Below, in pieces: positions 47,259-55,623 of a stretch of DNA of 64,000 nucleotides (the first letter of the stretch is position 1; the number at the start of each line of letters is the position of its first letter). This DNA is from JABMQB01 sp963677475 (lineage in GTDB: Bacteria; Bacteroidota; Bacteroidia; Bacteroidales; Prolixibacteraceae), in the NCBI GenBank assembly GCA_963677475.2, contig CAXXQD010000022.1, positions 496,001-560,000 on the forward strand, read 5' to 3'. The notes under the pieces were generated by a model that was not told where the DNA came from, made no database searches, and saw only the letters and a program-made list of their open reading frames with translations. The position numbers and the translations under genes are program-made.

Positions 47259-47741
47259 CTATGCGTCTGAGTCAAGTTCTACTCCGGTAGTGATCATCGG
47301 TGAAGCTTCAATTTTTTCAATATCTAAAATTGTCACCAAGGTATTTAATCCTTCTTCCACGGTATTTAGTTCATCAATAGGAAGCATTTGAAGTTTTTTT
47401 GATAGCTCTTCGTGCAAAAGGGCAGGTATGCTTTTAAGGAGCTTATCCCCGGCAGATGTCAAGGCAATATTAACAACTCTTTTGTCGCCCAGTTTTGGTA
47501 ACCTTGCCAACAATCCTTTTTTTTCAAGACGATTAATTATTCCACTTACTGTGCTTGGGTTTAGGTTTAAAAATTTACGGATTTCGCCCTGTGTGGATTG
47601 ATAGTTTGGCGATTCATGTAAAAAGTTAAGACATAAAACTTGAGGGATACTAACACCATAATCTTTCTGGATCTTTTTTGATTCAATATCTATGGAACGT
47701 ACAATTTTTCGAATTTTTATCAATATTTCCGTGGTATCCAT
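47259..47741 (-). CDS. MarR family transcriptional regulator
   Basis: The 160-residue protein has a winged helix (STQGEIRKFLNLNPSTVSGIINRLEKKGLLARLPKLGDKRVVNIALTSAG, about 48-100) between dimerisation helices. ATG 47741 is chosen over a GTG six codons upstream, because TATTTTTG (-7 box, 47766-47759) would put the start site after that GTG. It lies on the kamA strand 640 bases upstream. MarR-type regulators control ectoine genes in other bacteria, so osmolyte control is a fair guess. Confidence 0.85.
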   Translation of the reverse strand: MDTTEILIKIRKIVRSIDIESKKIQKDYGVSIPQVLCLNFLHESPNYQSTQGEIRKFLNLNPSTVSGIINRLEKKGLLARLPKLGDKRVVNIALTSAGDKLLKSIPALLHEELSKKLQMLPIDELNTVEEGLNTLVTILDIEKIEASPMITTGVELDSDA

Positions 47742-47881
47742 TTGCAAGCAAGTTTGCACAAAAATACAAATGTTTTTATTGAAACTAATATTGCCAGTTA
47801 ATAATAAATGCGATCATAAGGATGGATAATATTAGTTGATGGAGTTCTCTTTACGATGAACATCTTGGAAATAACTGCCAC

Positions 47882-47911
47882 TTGTTTCCAATAAAAATAT
47901 TCTTAGATTTG
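47882..47911 (+). promoter_or_regulatory. promoter for the MiaB-type gene
   Basis: TTG at 47882-47884 and TAGATTTG at 47904-47911 are spaced by 19 bases, a full consensus match about 40 bases before the ATG at 47953. The rest of the marR-miaB gap (about 190 bases) shows nothing else. Confidence 0.78.
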
Positions 47912-47952
47912 CAATTTATTTAGATTGATTCTTAATTGAGGTTTGGGATATT

Positions 47953-49296
47953 ATGAAATACCATGTAATTACATTGGGGTGCCAGATGAATATGTCGGAT
48001 AGTGAACGGGTAACTGCGGTGTTGGACGAAGCTGGTTATGAGTGGACAGATAATGAAGAGGAGGCTGGTTTAATCGGTATTTTGGCTTGTTCGGTCAGGC
48101 AAAAAGCCATTGATAAAGTGTATTCAAGAATCCATAAATGGAATTCATGGAAAAATAAAAAGAACCTGGTGACTTTTATCTCTGGCTGCATCCTGCCAAG
48201 CGATCACGAAAAGTTCCTCAAATTATTTGACATTACCTTTCAGATGAAAGATTTGCCAAAGTTGCCTCAACTAATTAGTCAGTATGGAATTAGTACTCCC
48301 ACCCATCTGAAAATTGGGATCGATCCACATAACACAAATATAAATACATTTTGGGATGTGAAGCCATCGTACAGTTCCAATTTTGAAGCGTTTGTTCCAA
48401 TTCAGAATGGTTGCGATAAATTTTGCACATTCTGCGCTGTGCCCTACACCCGTGGAAGGGAAGTATCACGTCCTTCAAAAGAAATTGTACAAGAAATTAG
48501 AAGATTGGTAAATACCGGATTTAAATCGATTACACTGCTTGGGCAAAACGTAAATTCCTATGGACTGGACAAAAAGGGCGAAGAAATTTCGTTTCCTGAA
48601 TTATTAAAAGAGATAGGGGAGCTTGGTAATCAATTGCAAAAGGAATTTTGGGTATATTTTACCTCACCTCACCCGCGCGACATGACCGATGAGGTGATTG
48701 AAGTGATTGCCCAATATCCGGTGCTTGCTAAACAAATCCATTTGCCCATTCAAAGTGGCGACGAAAAGGTTTTGGTAAAAATGAACCGAAAACACCATGT
48801 GGAAAAATATCGGAGCATTGTAAAAACGATTCGACGATTGACTCCAGAAGCTACTTTATTTACCGATATCATCGTTGGTTTTACGGGCGAAACCGATGAG
48901 CAATTTGAGAATACCCGTCTGGTGATGGAAGAGTTTAAATACAATATGGCCTACATTGCCATGTATTCGCCACGTCCGGGGGCAACAAGCCACAGGTGGG
49001 CTGACGATGTTCCGCAGGATGTAAAAAAAAGCAGGTTGCATATCCTAACTGAAGAATTGAAAAAGCATAACCGTGTGTATAATTCAAAAATGATTGGGAA
49101 GAATGTCCGGGTATTAGTTCGTGCTACCGACCGCAAAGAAGGGTTCTTGACCGGGTTAACAGAAGGCAAATTAATTGTTCGTTTCCTTTCGGAAGATCAA
49201 AATTTAATCGGTCAGTTTGTGGATGTATGGGTTACTTCGTCTCACGATTTCTCAATGGAAGGGGAATTGGTTACCGTTCCTGTTTTAGCAAATTAA
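47953..49296 (+). CDS. miaB: MiaB-type tRNA methylthiotransferase
   Basis: The 447-residue protein has the N-terminal UPF0004 domain with cluster cysteines 10, 46 and 79, the radical SAM domain with Cys154, 158 and 161 (CDKFCTFC), and a C-terminal TRAM domain (about 380-445). MiaB adds the 2-methylthio group to i6A37 of tRNAs. IHLPIQSGDEKVLVKMNRKH and FTDIIVGFTGETDEQFE are standard family motifs. RimO and MtaB share this layout; NGCDKFCTFCAVPYTRGREVSRP favours MiaB. Confidence 0.9.
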   Translation: MKYHVITLGCQMNMSDSERVTAVLDEAGYEWTDNEEEAGLIGILACSVRQKAIDKVYSRIHKWNSWKNKKNLVTFISGCILPSDHEKFLKLFDITFQMKDLPKLPQLISQYGISTPTHLKIGIDPHNTNINTFWDVKPSYSSNFEAFVPIQNGCDKFCTFCAVPYTRGREVSRPSKEIVQEIRRLVNTGFKSITLLGQNVNSYGLDKKGEEISFPELLKEIGELGNQLQKEFWVYFTSPHPRDMTDEVIEVIAQYPVLAKQIHLPIQSGDEKVLVKMNRKHHVEKYRSIVKTIRRLTPEATLFTDIIVGFTGETDEQFENTRLVMEEFKYNMAYIAMYSPRPGATSHRWADDVPQDVKKSRLHILTEELKKHNRVYNSKMIGKNVRVLVRATDRKEGFLTGLTEGKLIVRFLSEDQNLIGQFVDVWVTSSHDFSMEGELVTVPVLAN

Positions 49297-49302
49297 TTAC
49301 TA

Positions 49303-49357
49303 TGTCATTTCGACCAAAGGGAGAAATCCTCTGAAATTGAAACAGATTTCTCAGTCA
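49303..49357. repeat. REP-like palindromic element
   Basis: TGTCATTTCGACCAAAGG leads into GAGAAATC (49321-49328), which pairs with GATTTCTC (49345-49352). I recall this TCATTTCGACC...GAGAAATC...GATTTCTC pattern as a common interspersed palindrome of Bacteroidota. The right half is degenerate and runs into the end of the next gene. It may act as a shared terminator between the convergent genes. Confidence 0.5.
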
Positions 49358-49803
49358 TTCCTTCTTCGATGAAGTATTTGATATTCTTCCAAAACCTCTG
49401 GTACAACTTCATTTAAATAATAACTTAAATGGTTGCTTTCAAATTCTTTCGGGTTCCAATCACCTTTTAATTTTTCATCGCCGGTTCCAATCCAGGCGTA
49501 AGTAATTGCCTGATAATTTGCACCATCAACTGGTAAGTTGATAGTAATTTTTTCGTATTCATCGCCCTCATAAGAATCTAATATCCCAAGTGCTTTTTCA
49601 TCAACATCAAATAGTAATTTACCTTTTGCCTCTGCCCCAAGCATTGGTGTTAATGCCGGATAGCTTCTTGCAATATCTTCATCGAATATTTCTGTGACCT
49701 GATAATCCTTTAATAGTGCGGGTGTGGACTTGTAAGATTTTTGTGTTAATGCATACACCAATTCGGGGAAAAGTAGGGTTCCGTAAACGAACAAGTTTTG
49801 CAT
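49351..49803 (-). CDS. gamma-glutamylcyclotransferase-like (AIG2) protein
   Basis: The 150-residue protein opens with NLFVYGTLLFPELV, the glycine-rich loop of the GGCT fold. GKLLFDVDEKALGILDSYEGDEYEKI follows with the conserved acidic residue (DSYEG, near 78-82). Members release 5-oxoproline from gamma-glutamyl amines or open related substrates. The exact substrate is unknown. It lies 29 bases downstream of trhA on the same strand. Confidence 0.85.
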   Translation of the reverse strand: MQNLFVYGTLLFPELVYALTQKSYKSTPALLKDYQVTEIFDEDIARSYPALTPMLGAEAKGKLLFDVDEKALGILDSYEGDEYEKITINLPVDGANYQAITYAWIGTGDEKLKGDWNPKEFESNHLSYYLNEVVPEVLEEYQILHRRRND

Positions 49804-49832
49804 TGGATAAATTAAGGATAAAGAAGGTTTGT

Positions 49833-50501
49833 TTACAAACTATAAAGAACCGAGAAAAAATGCATAATGCTTCCGGCAAGCACAAATAAATGCCAGATAC
49901 CATGCCCATAAGGCATTTTCCTCCAGGCGTAAAAAATAACCCCAATGGAATAACAAGCACCTCCGATAAATAAAAATGCAACACTTATTCCCGGAAGGTT
50001 TTTGACCATCGGGACCACAGCCATTAAAAACATCCATCCCATCAAGAGGTAAATGCCGACCATTAGTTTTCTAAACCGTGTAAGGTAAATGGAACGAATC
50101 ACAACTCCGGCAATTGCAAGGCTCCAAATTATGCCAAACAAAACCCAACCAAGCGGGCCTCTTAGGGTGGTGAGTACAAAAGGTGTGTAAGTTCCGGCAA
50201 TTAACAGGAAAATAGCTGCATGGTCGAAGCGGGCAAAAAGGTTTTTAACTCGCTCCTTTGTAAAGCTATGGTAGAGTGTTGATGATAAGTACAGTATGAC
50301 AAGCGTGCTCCCAAAAATAGAAAAACTGACCACATGCCAGGCATTTCCTTTGATTGCTGCAAATACGATCAAAATCACTAGCGCAGCAATACTTAGCAGG
50401 GTACCAATACCATGCGTGATGCTGTTAAATATTTCTTCGCCCAAGGTTAATGTTCTGTAACCTGCTTCCTTCCCTCTTAACTTTTTCATCCTTTTGTTCA
50501 T
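49833..50501 (-). CDS. trhA: TrhA / hemolysin III family membrane protein
   Basis: The 222-residue protein has seven membrane helices. The family motifs are EEIFNSITHGIGTLL, LSSTLYHSF (with the His of the metal site), RFDHAAIFLLIAGTYTPF and GHGIWHLFVLAGSIMHFF. Despite the name, the family is linked to membrane lipid balance and belongs to the PAQR/CREST superfamily. ATG 50501 is preferred to a TTG at 50516. A -7-like TACCTTTG (50530-50523) lies upstream on the coding strand, with a weak -33. Confidence 0.9.
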   Translation of the reverse strand: MNKRMKKLRGKEAGYRTLTLGEEIFNSITHGIGTLLSIAALVILIVFAAIKGNAWHVVSFSIFGSTLVILYLSSTLYHSFTKERVKNLFARFDHAAIFLLIAGTYTPFVLTTLRGPLGWVLFGIIWSLAIAGVVIRSIYLTRFRKLMVGIYLLMGWMFLMAVVPMVKNLPGISVAFLFIGGACYSIGVIFYAWRKMPYGHGIWHLFVLAGSIMHFFSVLYSL

Positions 50502-50577
50502 TCGATTATTAACCAAACGCTACAAAGGTAAAAATGTTTTTTGTTTTCGACTAATTTTTAGAAATGTTCAAAAAATA

Positions 50578-51099
50578 CTATTTTCCACCGATCAATTCAA
50601 TAAATGTCCCATCAGGGTCTTGTACCAAAAGAAGAAACCTGTCGTTGCCTAAGACGGATGGTTCAGCGCTTAATATTTTCACATTGTTTTCCTTAAAACG
50701 TTTTAAAAATGGGGCTATTGAAAAAACGTTGATTGTAACATATTGAATGCCGGTGTCGTTATCAATAAACTTTTGTTTCGGATGTGTTGCTTTTCCTCCA
50801 AATGTCATCAATTTCCATTCGGTGGCATTGGCACTGTCTTCCAGTTTTAATGTGGTAATAACTATTTCTTTATGATCCGTTAAGCCGAGATAAGCAGATT
50901 TCTCAGCTGGTACCGTGAATCCACCAACTTTTGTCATTCCAATAATATTGGTATAAAAATCAAGAGATGTTTCCAGATCAGAAACAACCACTCCAACGGA
51001 TATTACGTTCTTTGCAAATTCATCGGGGGATGGTTTTGAGCTGCCAAATGACAGAGAAACAAAAGATAATAGAATAATACTGAATAGAATTTTTTTCAT
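50578..51099 (-). CDS. exported VOC (glyoxalase-fold) protein
   Basis: The 173-residue protein has a signal peptide (about 1-19, MKKILFSIILLSFVSLSFGS) and a VOC domain: VISVGVVVSDLETSLDFYTNIIGMTKVGGF, then GIQYVTINVFSIAPFLKRFKENNVKI and FLLLVQDPDGTFIELIGGK. The terminal Glu fits the metal site of the fold. Substrate unknown. Export is unusual for glyoxalase-like enzymes, but such VOC proteins occur in Bacteroidota. Confidence 0.82.
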   Translation of the reverse strand: MKKILFSIILLSFVSLSFGSSKPSPDEFAKNVISVGVVVSDLETSLDFYTNIIGMTKVGGFTVPAEKSAYLGLTDHKEIVITTLKLEDSANATEWKLMTFGGKATHPKQKFIDNDTGIQYVTINVFSIAPFLKRFKENNVKILSAEPSVLGNDRFLLLVQDPDGTFIELIGGK

Positions 51100-51203
51100 G
51101 GTTCAATGTTTTAGATTAGTATGCGCATTAAATATACAATTATTTTAATTGACTGGTTGCCTGCAATCAAAAGGAGGTTGTTTCGAATATTAATTATGAA
51201 CAC

Positions 51204-52130
51204 TTAATGCCCGAGGTCGTGCAGCATTAATATGGAATGCCGGATGGTTGGCAGGATTACCTCAAGATATTCAGAAACTGCTTTCACGCTTCCCGGAAGG
51301 ACATAAATCAGGGTGTTTTCTTTGGTTCCGGCAATGCTTCGGCTAAGCAAGGCGTTTGGTTTTTCAGCTCCGTATTTCAGCCTGACCATTTCCATTATTC
51401 CCGGTATTTCTTTGTCCAGCATAGGTTTAACCACGTCGGGTGTAAAGTCTTTTGAGCCAATGCCTGTTCCCCCGGTGGTGAAAATTATATCCACATTGTT
51501 GGCTTTCGCATTGATTATATTACTTAGTTCTTCCGGGCTGTCAGGAATAAGGTCATAACCAAATTCCAAAGGGTAGTTTTTTCCTTCGAAGTATTTTGTT
51601 GTAAGGTGTTGTATATGAGGGCCACTTTTATCTTTATATTCCCCGCTGCTTGCCCGGTCACTTAGGGTAATAACATGAACTTTTGTGGTTTTGGGCAAGT
51701 ACTCAAGCACATCGCCGGGTTTAAGTTTACCGCCTTTTATGGTACGCGCGAAAATCCCTTCTTTGGGCATAACGCAATTTCCAACTTCCCTGAAAATAGC
51801 ACAATTATCGCCGTGGCACTTCTTTCCTATTTGTGTAACTTCAAGTTCAATTGTATCGTTTTTAAATCGGTCCAGTGGATTACAAGTGTGAAGTTCAAAA
51901 CCTTCACTGGTTATGTTTTCGGCAAATTCCCCATGTTTGATTTCCCTTCCGGCCTGCAATTCAAATTTGTGGATGCTTTCTTTGGCAAGTAGGCTAATTT
52001 GCCTGTGCCAGCTCCCTGAATGTGCATCGCCATTAACACCAATCTCCGAAAGGTTGATGGAACCTACAGGTTTTTTTATCACACCTTTTTTTTCGGAAAT
52101 GTTTACGGAAAGTATTTTAATTGCGCTCAT
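51204..52130 (-). CDS. MOSC domain fused to MogA/MoaB-type domain
   Basis: The 308-residue protein has residues 1-145 as a MOSC domain (GVNGDAHSGSWHRQISLLAKESI, then FAENITSEG and CHGDNCAIFREVGNCVMPKEGIF with the sulfur-carrying cysteine candidate). Residues 150-308 form a MogA/MoaB domain (VITLSDRASSGEYKDKSGP, FTTGGTGIGSKDFTPD, LPGSVKAVSEYL). MogA adenylates molybdopterin before metal insertion by MoeA; MOSC domains bind sulfurated Moco. It is last in the Moco operon, 94 bases after moaC. Confidence 0.9.
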   Translation of the reverse strand: MSAIKILSVNISEKKGVIKKPVGSINLSEIGVNGDAHSGSWHRQISLLAKESIHKFELQAGREIKHGEFAENITSEGFELHTCNPLDRFKNDTIELEVTQIGKKCHGDNCAIFREVGNCVMPKEGIFARTIKGGKLKPGDVLEYLPKTTKVHVITLSDRASSGEYKDKSGPHIQHLTTKYFEGKNYPLEFGYDLIPDSPEELSNIINAKANNVDIIFTTGGTGIGSKDFTPDVVKPMLDKEIPGIMEMVRLKYGAEKPNALLSRSIAGTKENTLIYVLPGSVKAVSEYLEVILPTIRHSILMLHDLGH

Positions 52131-52224
52131 TCTTCAATAATTTGTACTATTTCTGCCAAAAAAAGAGAAATCCTAAATTGTATCAGAAAATCTGTTGCAA
52201 CTTCTTTGATATGGCAGTTAATAG

Positions 52225-52671
52225 TTATTTTTTTGTTTTTTCGATCAATTTAATATTCCCCATTTTCATGGTTTTGTCAACGGCTTTGCACATGTCGTAA
52301 ATGGTAAGCAGGGCAATATTAACGGCTGTCAGGGCTTCCATTTCGACGCCTGTTTTCCCTGTGCATTTAACAAGCGAATTGACCTTTACCCCATCGTCTT
52401 CCAGGTTGCATTTAACATCCACATTTGTGAGTTGTAACGAATGGCAGAGAGGAATGAGGTTGCTTGTTTGTTTTGCCGCCTGAATACCTGCAATTTCGGC
52501 AATGGTCAATACATCGCCTTTCTTTATATTATTTTCAGAAATTAATGATAAAGTTGATTCCTGTAATTTAATAAATCCTACAGCTTTTGCAGTTCTTTCC
52601 TGATTTGGTTTTGCCCCAACATCTACCATGTGGGCTTTTCCTTTTTCATCCGTATGTGTTAGTTTTTTCAT
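52225..52671 (-). CDS. moaC: cyclic pyranopterin monophosphate synthase
   Basis: The 148-residue protein has the family motifs HMVDVGAKPNQERTAKA, KQTSNLIPLCHSLQLTNVDV (catalytic His and Cys region) and TGKTGVEMEALTAVNIALLTIYDMCKAVDK. MoaC turns the MoaA product into cPMP, the first Moco intermediate. It lies 141 bases after moaA, separated by a repeat-rich spacer. Confidence 0.96.
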   Translation of the reverse strand: MKKLTHTDEKGKAHMVDVGAKPNQERTAKAVGFIKLQESTLSLISENNIKKGDVLTIAEIAGIQAAKQTSNLIPLCHSLQLTNVDVKCNLEDDGVKVNSLVKCTGKTGVEMEALTAVNIALLTIYDMCKAVDKTMKMGNIKLIEKTKK

Positions 52672-52721
52672 GGTATTATAGCTAAGAGTTTTGAGTCGTG
52701 AGTTTCACTTTTTTAAAATTT

Positions 52722-52806
52722 ATCCTTTATCCTTATCCCTTAATATTTTATCCTTCAATCCTTCAGTAATTTAGCACTTCAGTCCTTCTGCCTTTCAGCC
52801 CTTCCA
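52722..52806. repeat. CCTT-rich short-period repeat between moaA and moaC
   Basis: ATCCTTTATCC, CCTTCAATCCTTCAG, CACTTCAGTCCTTCTG and CCTTTCAGCCCTTCC recur with a period of about 7-9 bases on the + strand. This low-complexity repeat fills most of the 141-base gap inside the otherwise compact Moco operon. I see no promoter or ORF in it. Confidence 0.6.
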
Positions 52807-52812
52807 TAATTG

Positions 52813-53610
52813 TCATCCTCCAATTTGGCTAAATGTTTTTGATTTACTATAAGTTCCTGCTTTTGGTTTGTTGCCGATAGCGAGGTCAATAGCTTGCTCA
52901 ATTCCGAGTTTACGGGTATTGTATGCCAAATCACTAAACAGACATGGTTTAACATCGCCATTTGCCAAAAGCCGTATACGGTTACATTTGGAGCAGTTTC
53001 CACCTTCGCCACCTTCAACCACCGAAAATTCGCCCGTAGCCAGGTTCATTTGATGAATAAAGCGTAACGACAGATTTTTATTTTTACAAAACTGAATAAG
53101 CTTTTCGGTTTCATAGTCTGGTTGCCCGAGCAGGACGCAATTAATTTTTATAGGCGTTAAATTGGCTTCAATAGCAGCATCAATACCTTTAAACACATCT
53201 TCTATATTTCCATTTCGGGTGAGGGCACAGAAATCATCGGCATTGGTTGTGTCAAGGCTGATATTTATCCGCTTAAGCCCGGCTTTGGCTAAATCAGGGG
53301 CATATTTTTCAAGCAGGGTTCCGTTGGTGGTCATCGATAAATCTTTTAACCCTTCCAAACCTGATAGTTTTTTAACCAGATCAACAATACCCTTCCGGAC
53401 TAAAGGTTCACCGCCAGTTAGCCTGATTTTTGTGATCCCTTTTTGTATGGCAACCCTCGCAAATTCTTCAATTTCTTCAAAGCTTAGGATTTCAGAATGA
53501 GGCAATAGTTTCACCCCTTCTTCGGGCATGCAATAGGTGCACCTGAGGTTGCATTTGTCGGTCACCGAAATGCGCAGATAGTCGATATTTCTGTTAAAGC
53601 GGTCTAACAT
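52813..53610 (-). CDS. moaA: GTP 3',8-cyclase, short form
   Basis: The 265-residue protein starts at ATG 53610. The SAM cluster is Cys20, 24, 27 (CNLRCTYC), and RLTGGEPLVRKGI and SLRFIHQM are typical. The C-terminal cluster is in GGNCSKCNRIRLLANGDVKPCLFSDL, and the protein ends with the double glycine that MoaA needs. Compared with the usual 320-330 residues, about 60 are missing between RFIHQM and the C-terminal cluster, bridged by ATGEFSVVEGGEGG. All cysteines remain. It overlaps moeA by 17 bases. Confidence 0.9.
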   Translation of the reverse strand: MLDRFNRNIDYLRISVTDKCNLRCTYCMPEEGVKLLPHSEILSFEEIEEFARVAIQKGITKIRLTGGEPLVRKGIVDLVKKLSGLEGLKDLSMTTNGTLLEKYAPDLAKAGLKRINISLDTTNADDFCALTRNGNIEDVFKGIDAAIEANLTPIKINCVLLGQPDYETEKLIQFCKNKNLSLRFIHQMNLATGEFSVVEGGEGGNCSKCNRIRLLANGDVKPCLFSDLAYNTRKLGIEQAIDLAIGNKPKAGTYSKSKTFSQIGG

Positions 53611-54772
53611 ATACAATTTCCCCCTTATGAACTGTTTGTTTTCCCTGTGCAATTGAAATTACCCCAAATGCTTTGTGATAGGCATGAATATGTGCTGAGC
53701 CATGGTATTCAACCTTTTCTACTTTATTGTCTGCTGTCAATAAAACCGGAATATATTCTTCCCGATTGGTTTTCTTTCTTGAAAATCCTTCGTTCATTTC
53801 AAGCGGTAGCAAAACTGCGGCTTTCGAAAGCCCCATTAATTTATAGAGGATTTCTTTTACAAATATTTCAAACTGGATAAACGAAGAAACCGGATTTCCG
53901 GGCAGCCCGATGATGTATTTGTTGTTACCGTTCACCGCAAAAGTTGAATGCATTCCTGGTTTAACTGCAATTTTGCTAAAAAGAATGTCGAAGCCAATTT
54001 TATGAATTGCCTCGGGGACAAAGTCAAAATCACCCACCGAAACACCTCCCGATATGAGCGTGATGGTATTTTCTTCCGCTGAATTTTTTATTACTTCATA
54101 GGTTTTTTGTTGGTCATCGGCAACAATTCCGTAGTAATTTACCGGAAGCCCCATTTCTTTCGCCTGGGCTACCATTTGGTGCCCATTGCTATTCCTGATT
54201 TTTGCTTTAGTGATCATTTCTCCCGGTTCAACCAGTTCCGATCCGGTCGAGATAATTCCTACTGTTGGCTGTATATATACTTTAGGGCTCATGCAGCCAA
54301 CTGCAGCCAACATTGCAATATGCTGCGCTTTTATTAATGTTCCTTTTGGTAACACTAAATCGCCTTGCTGCAAATCTTCCCCTACCAGGCATATATTCGA
54401 GGATGTTTTTTCCCCGGTGAAGATTATTTTGCCATTCTCTTTCACTTCTGAATATTCCACCATAAAAACGGTGTCTGCCCCCTTTGGCACTTCAGCACCT
54501 GTCATTATTTTTGAGCACTGTTCTGTACCAATGGTTTTAGTGGGCGACGTTCCTGCCGGAATTATTTCAAGCAACTCCAATTCCTTTCCCAAATCTTCCT
54601 TTTTGCAGGCATAACCGTCCATTGCCGATTTGTTGAATGGGGGCATATTTACATCTGAATGCACATCTTCGGCAAGAACCCTCCCCAGCGAATCCATAAA
54701 AGGAATAGTTTCCGTTTGTAAGGGTTGGGAATTTTCCAATGCTATTTTAAGCGCTTCTTTTAAATCAATCAT
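53594..54772 (-). CDS. moeA: molybdopterin molybdenumtransferase
   Basis: The 392-residue protein starts at ATG 54772. MPPFNKSAMDGYACKKEDL, MTGAEVPKGADTVFMVEYSE, ISGGVSVGDFDFVPEAI and GLPGNPVSSFIQFEIFV are the MoeA signatures. MoeA inserts molybdate into adenylated molybdopterin. The chosen ATG overlaps the mobB stop as ATGA; an ATG seven codons upstream is possible but would lie inside mobB. Confidence 0.95.
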   Translation of the reverse strand: MIDLKEALKIALENSQPLQTETIPFMDSLGRVLAEDVHSDVNMPPFNKSAMDGYACKKEDLGKELELLEIIPAGTSPTKTIGTEQCSKIMTGAEVPKGADTVFMVEYSEVKENGKIIFTGEKTSSNICLVGEDLQQGDLVLPKGTLIKAQHIAMLAAVGCMSPKVYIQPTVGIISTGSELVEPGEMITKAKIRNSNGHQMVAQAKEMGLPVNYYGIVADDQQKTYEVIKNSAEENTITLISGGVSVGDFDFVPEAIHKIGFDILFSKIAVKPGMHSTFAVNGNNKYIIGLPGNPVSSFIQFEIFVKEILYKLMGLSKAAVLLPLEMNEGFSRKKTNREEYIPVLLTADNKVEKVEYHGSAHIHAYHKAFGVISIAQGKQTVHKGEIVYVRPL

Positions 54773-55308
54773 TTTGGTGTACGTAGAATCCATTTATTGT
54801 GAAAAGTTACTATTTCGGTCGATGGATAAAATTTCTTTTCGTCAGAAATTACAATCAGATCAGTCAACAATAATTTGTTTTCCATCTCTTTTTTGATCGT
54901 GTGGTTATCGGGCAGAATCACTACGAATAATTGAGGTTTTATGATTTCGATTAATCCTGCCGATTCGATTATAACAGGGGCGTTCTGCGGTAAATAGGAG
55001 AGAAGGGCATCAAATGCTTCGTGCAGCGTTTCTTTTTTAGATTGCAGGAAAAAACTTTCTTTTGCCCCGGCAATCAGATAAAGTGAAGTGTCTTTTTTCT
55101 GTTCACGATTGGTTTCCTTTGACAATATCCAACCTTTGCCAGTTTTAATAGTTTCAAGACCCGAAGTTGATTCATGAAAATGGGGGGTAATTTTTACGGC
55201 AATAACATTTTTCTCTTTATGCGAAGAAATAAGATTGCAGATAAACGTTGTTTTTCCAACATTACGTTGTCCGCCTGAAACAAGAAGAATATTTTCAAAT
55301 TTGCCCAT
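54769..55308 (-). CDS. mobB: MobB-like GTPase of molybdenum cofactor synthesis
   Basis: The 179-residue protein opens with FENILLVSGGQRNVGKTTFICNLI, a Walker A loop (GGQRNVGKTT, residues 12-21), followed by AVKITPHFHE. The reading frame is open 56 codons upstream, but that part is the structured leader and not protein-like, so ATG 55308 is preferred. MobB helps MobA in making the dinucleotide form of Moco. It is the first gene of the operon. Confidence 0.8.
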   Translation of the reverse strand: MGKFENILLVSGGQRNVGKTTFICNLISSHKEKNVIAVKITPHFHESTSGLETIKTGKGWILSKETNREQKKDTSLYLIAGAKESFFLQSKKETLHEAFDALLSYLPQNAPVIIESAGLIEIIKPQLFVVILPDNHTIKKEMENKLLLTDLIVISDEKKFYPSTEIVTFHNKWILRTPK

Positions 55309-55470
55309 AAAAAATCCCCTTTCAAAAAAAGCGGAAAGAGGACATGTATTGCCAGTTTGTCTCCTTTCCAAGTCATCCGCCCTACTGGCGAAATCGGGAG
55401 GTGAAGCTGTTTCCAACCAACCCATTGGCAGGATAGCATATACCAGGTACTTAGCTATTTCTGCTCGGAT
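55309..55470 (-). ncRNA. candidate Moco-type riboswitch / leader RNA of the mobB operon
   Basis: About 160 bases between a -7 box (TATATTTG, 55481-55474) and mobB are rich in pairing. Reading the coding strand, ATAGC pairs with GCTAT (55458-55433), and CCAA-tggg-TTGG (in GCCAATGGGTTGG, 55429-55417) and CGCC-agtag-GGCG (55390-55378) form hairpins. A final strong hairpin plus seven U precede the mobB start. GCCAGT (55389-55384) can also pair with ACTGGC in the loop of that hairpin, an alternative structure. CCTGCCAATGGGTTGG resembles my memory of Moco/Tuco riboswitch cores. The assignment is inference and needs a covariance-model test. Confidence 0.55.
55324..55369 (-). terminator. attenuator-like terminator inside the mobB leader
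   Basis: On the coding strand GGAAAGGAGACA pairs with TGTCCTCTTTCC (ten of twelve positions paired), with a 13-base loop, then GC and seven U, 15 bases before the mobB ATG. No gene ends upstream that would need a terminator here, so premature termination of the operon transcript is the likely purpose. Confidence 0.7.
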
Positions 55471-55623
55471 ATACAAATATACAAATACTTACATATTTAG
55501 TTCTATGAATGAAAAATATTTTGTGCTTTTGGGCAATTTGTATTCTTTCTTTATAAGGAATGAACTATTGCCTTTATTAAACTGAAACGTACAGTATTTG
55601 TTTAGAAGTTTAAATCAATACCA

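Noticed and set aside
55309..55476. 56-residue N-terminal extension of MobB
   Set aside because: The segment is a hairpin-rich leader with a terminator-like end, and the P-loop protein starts naturally at ATG 55308.
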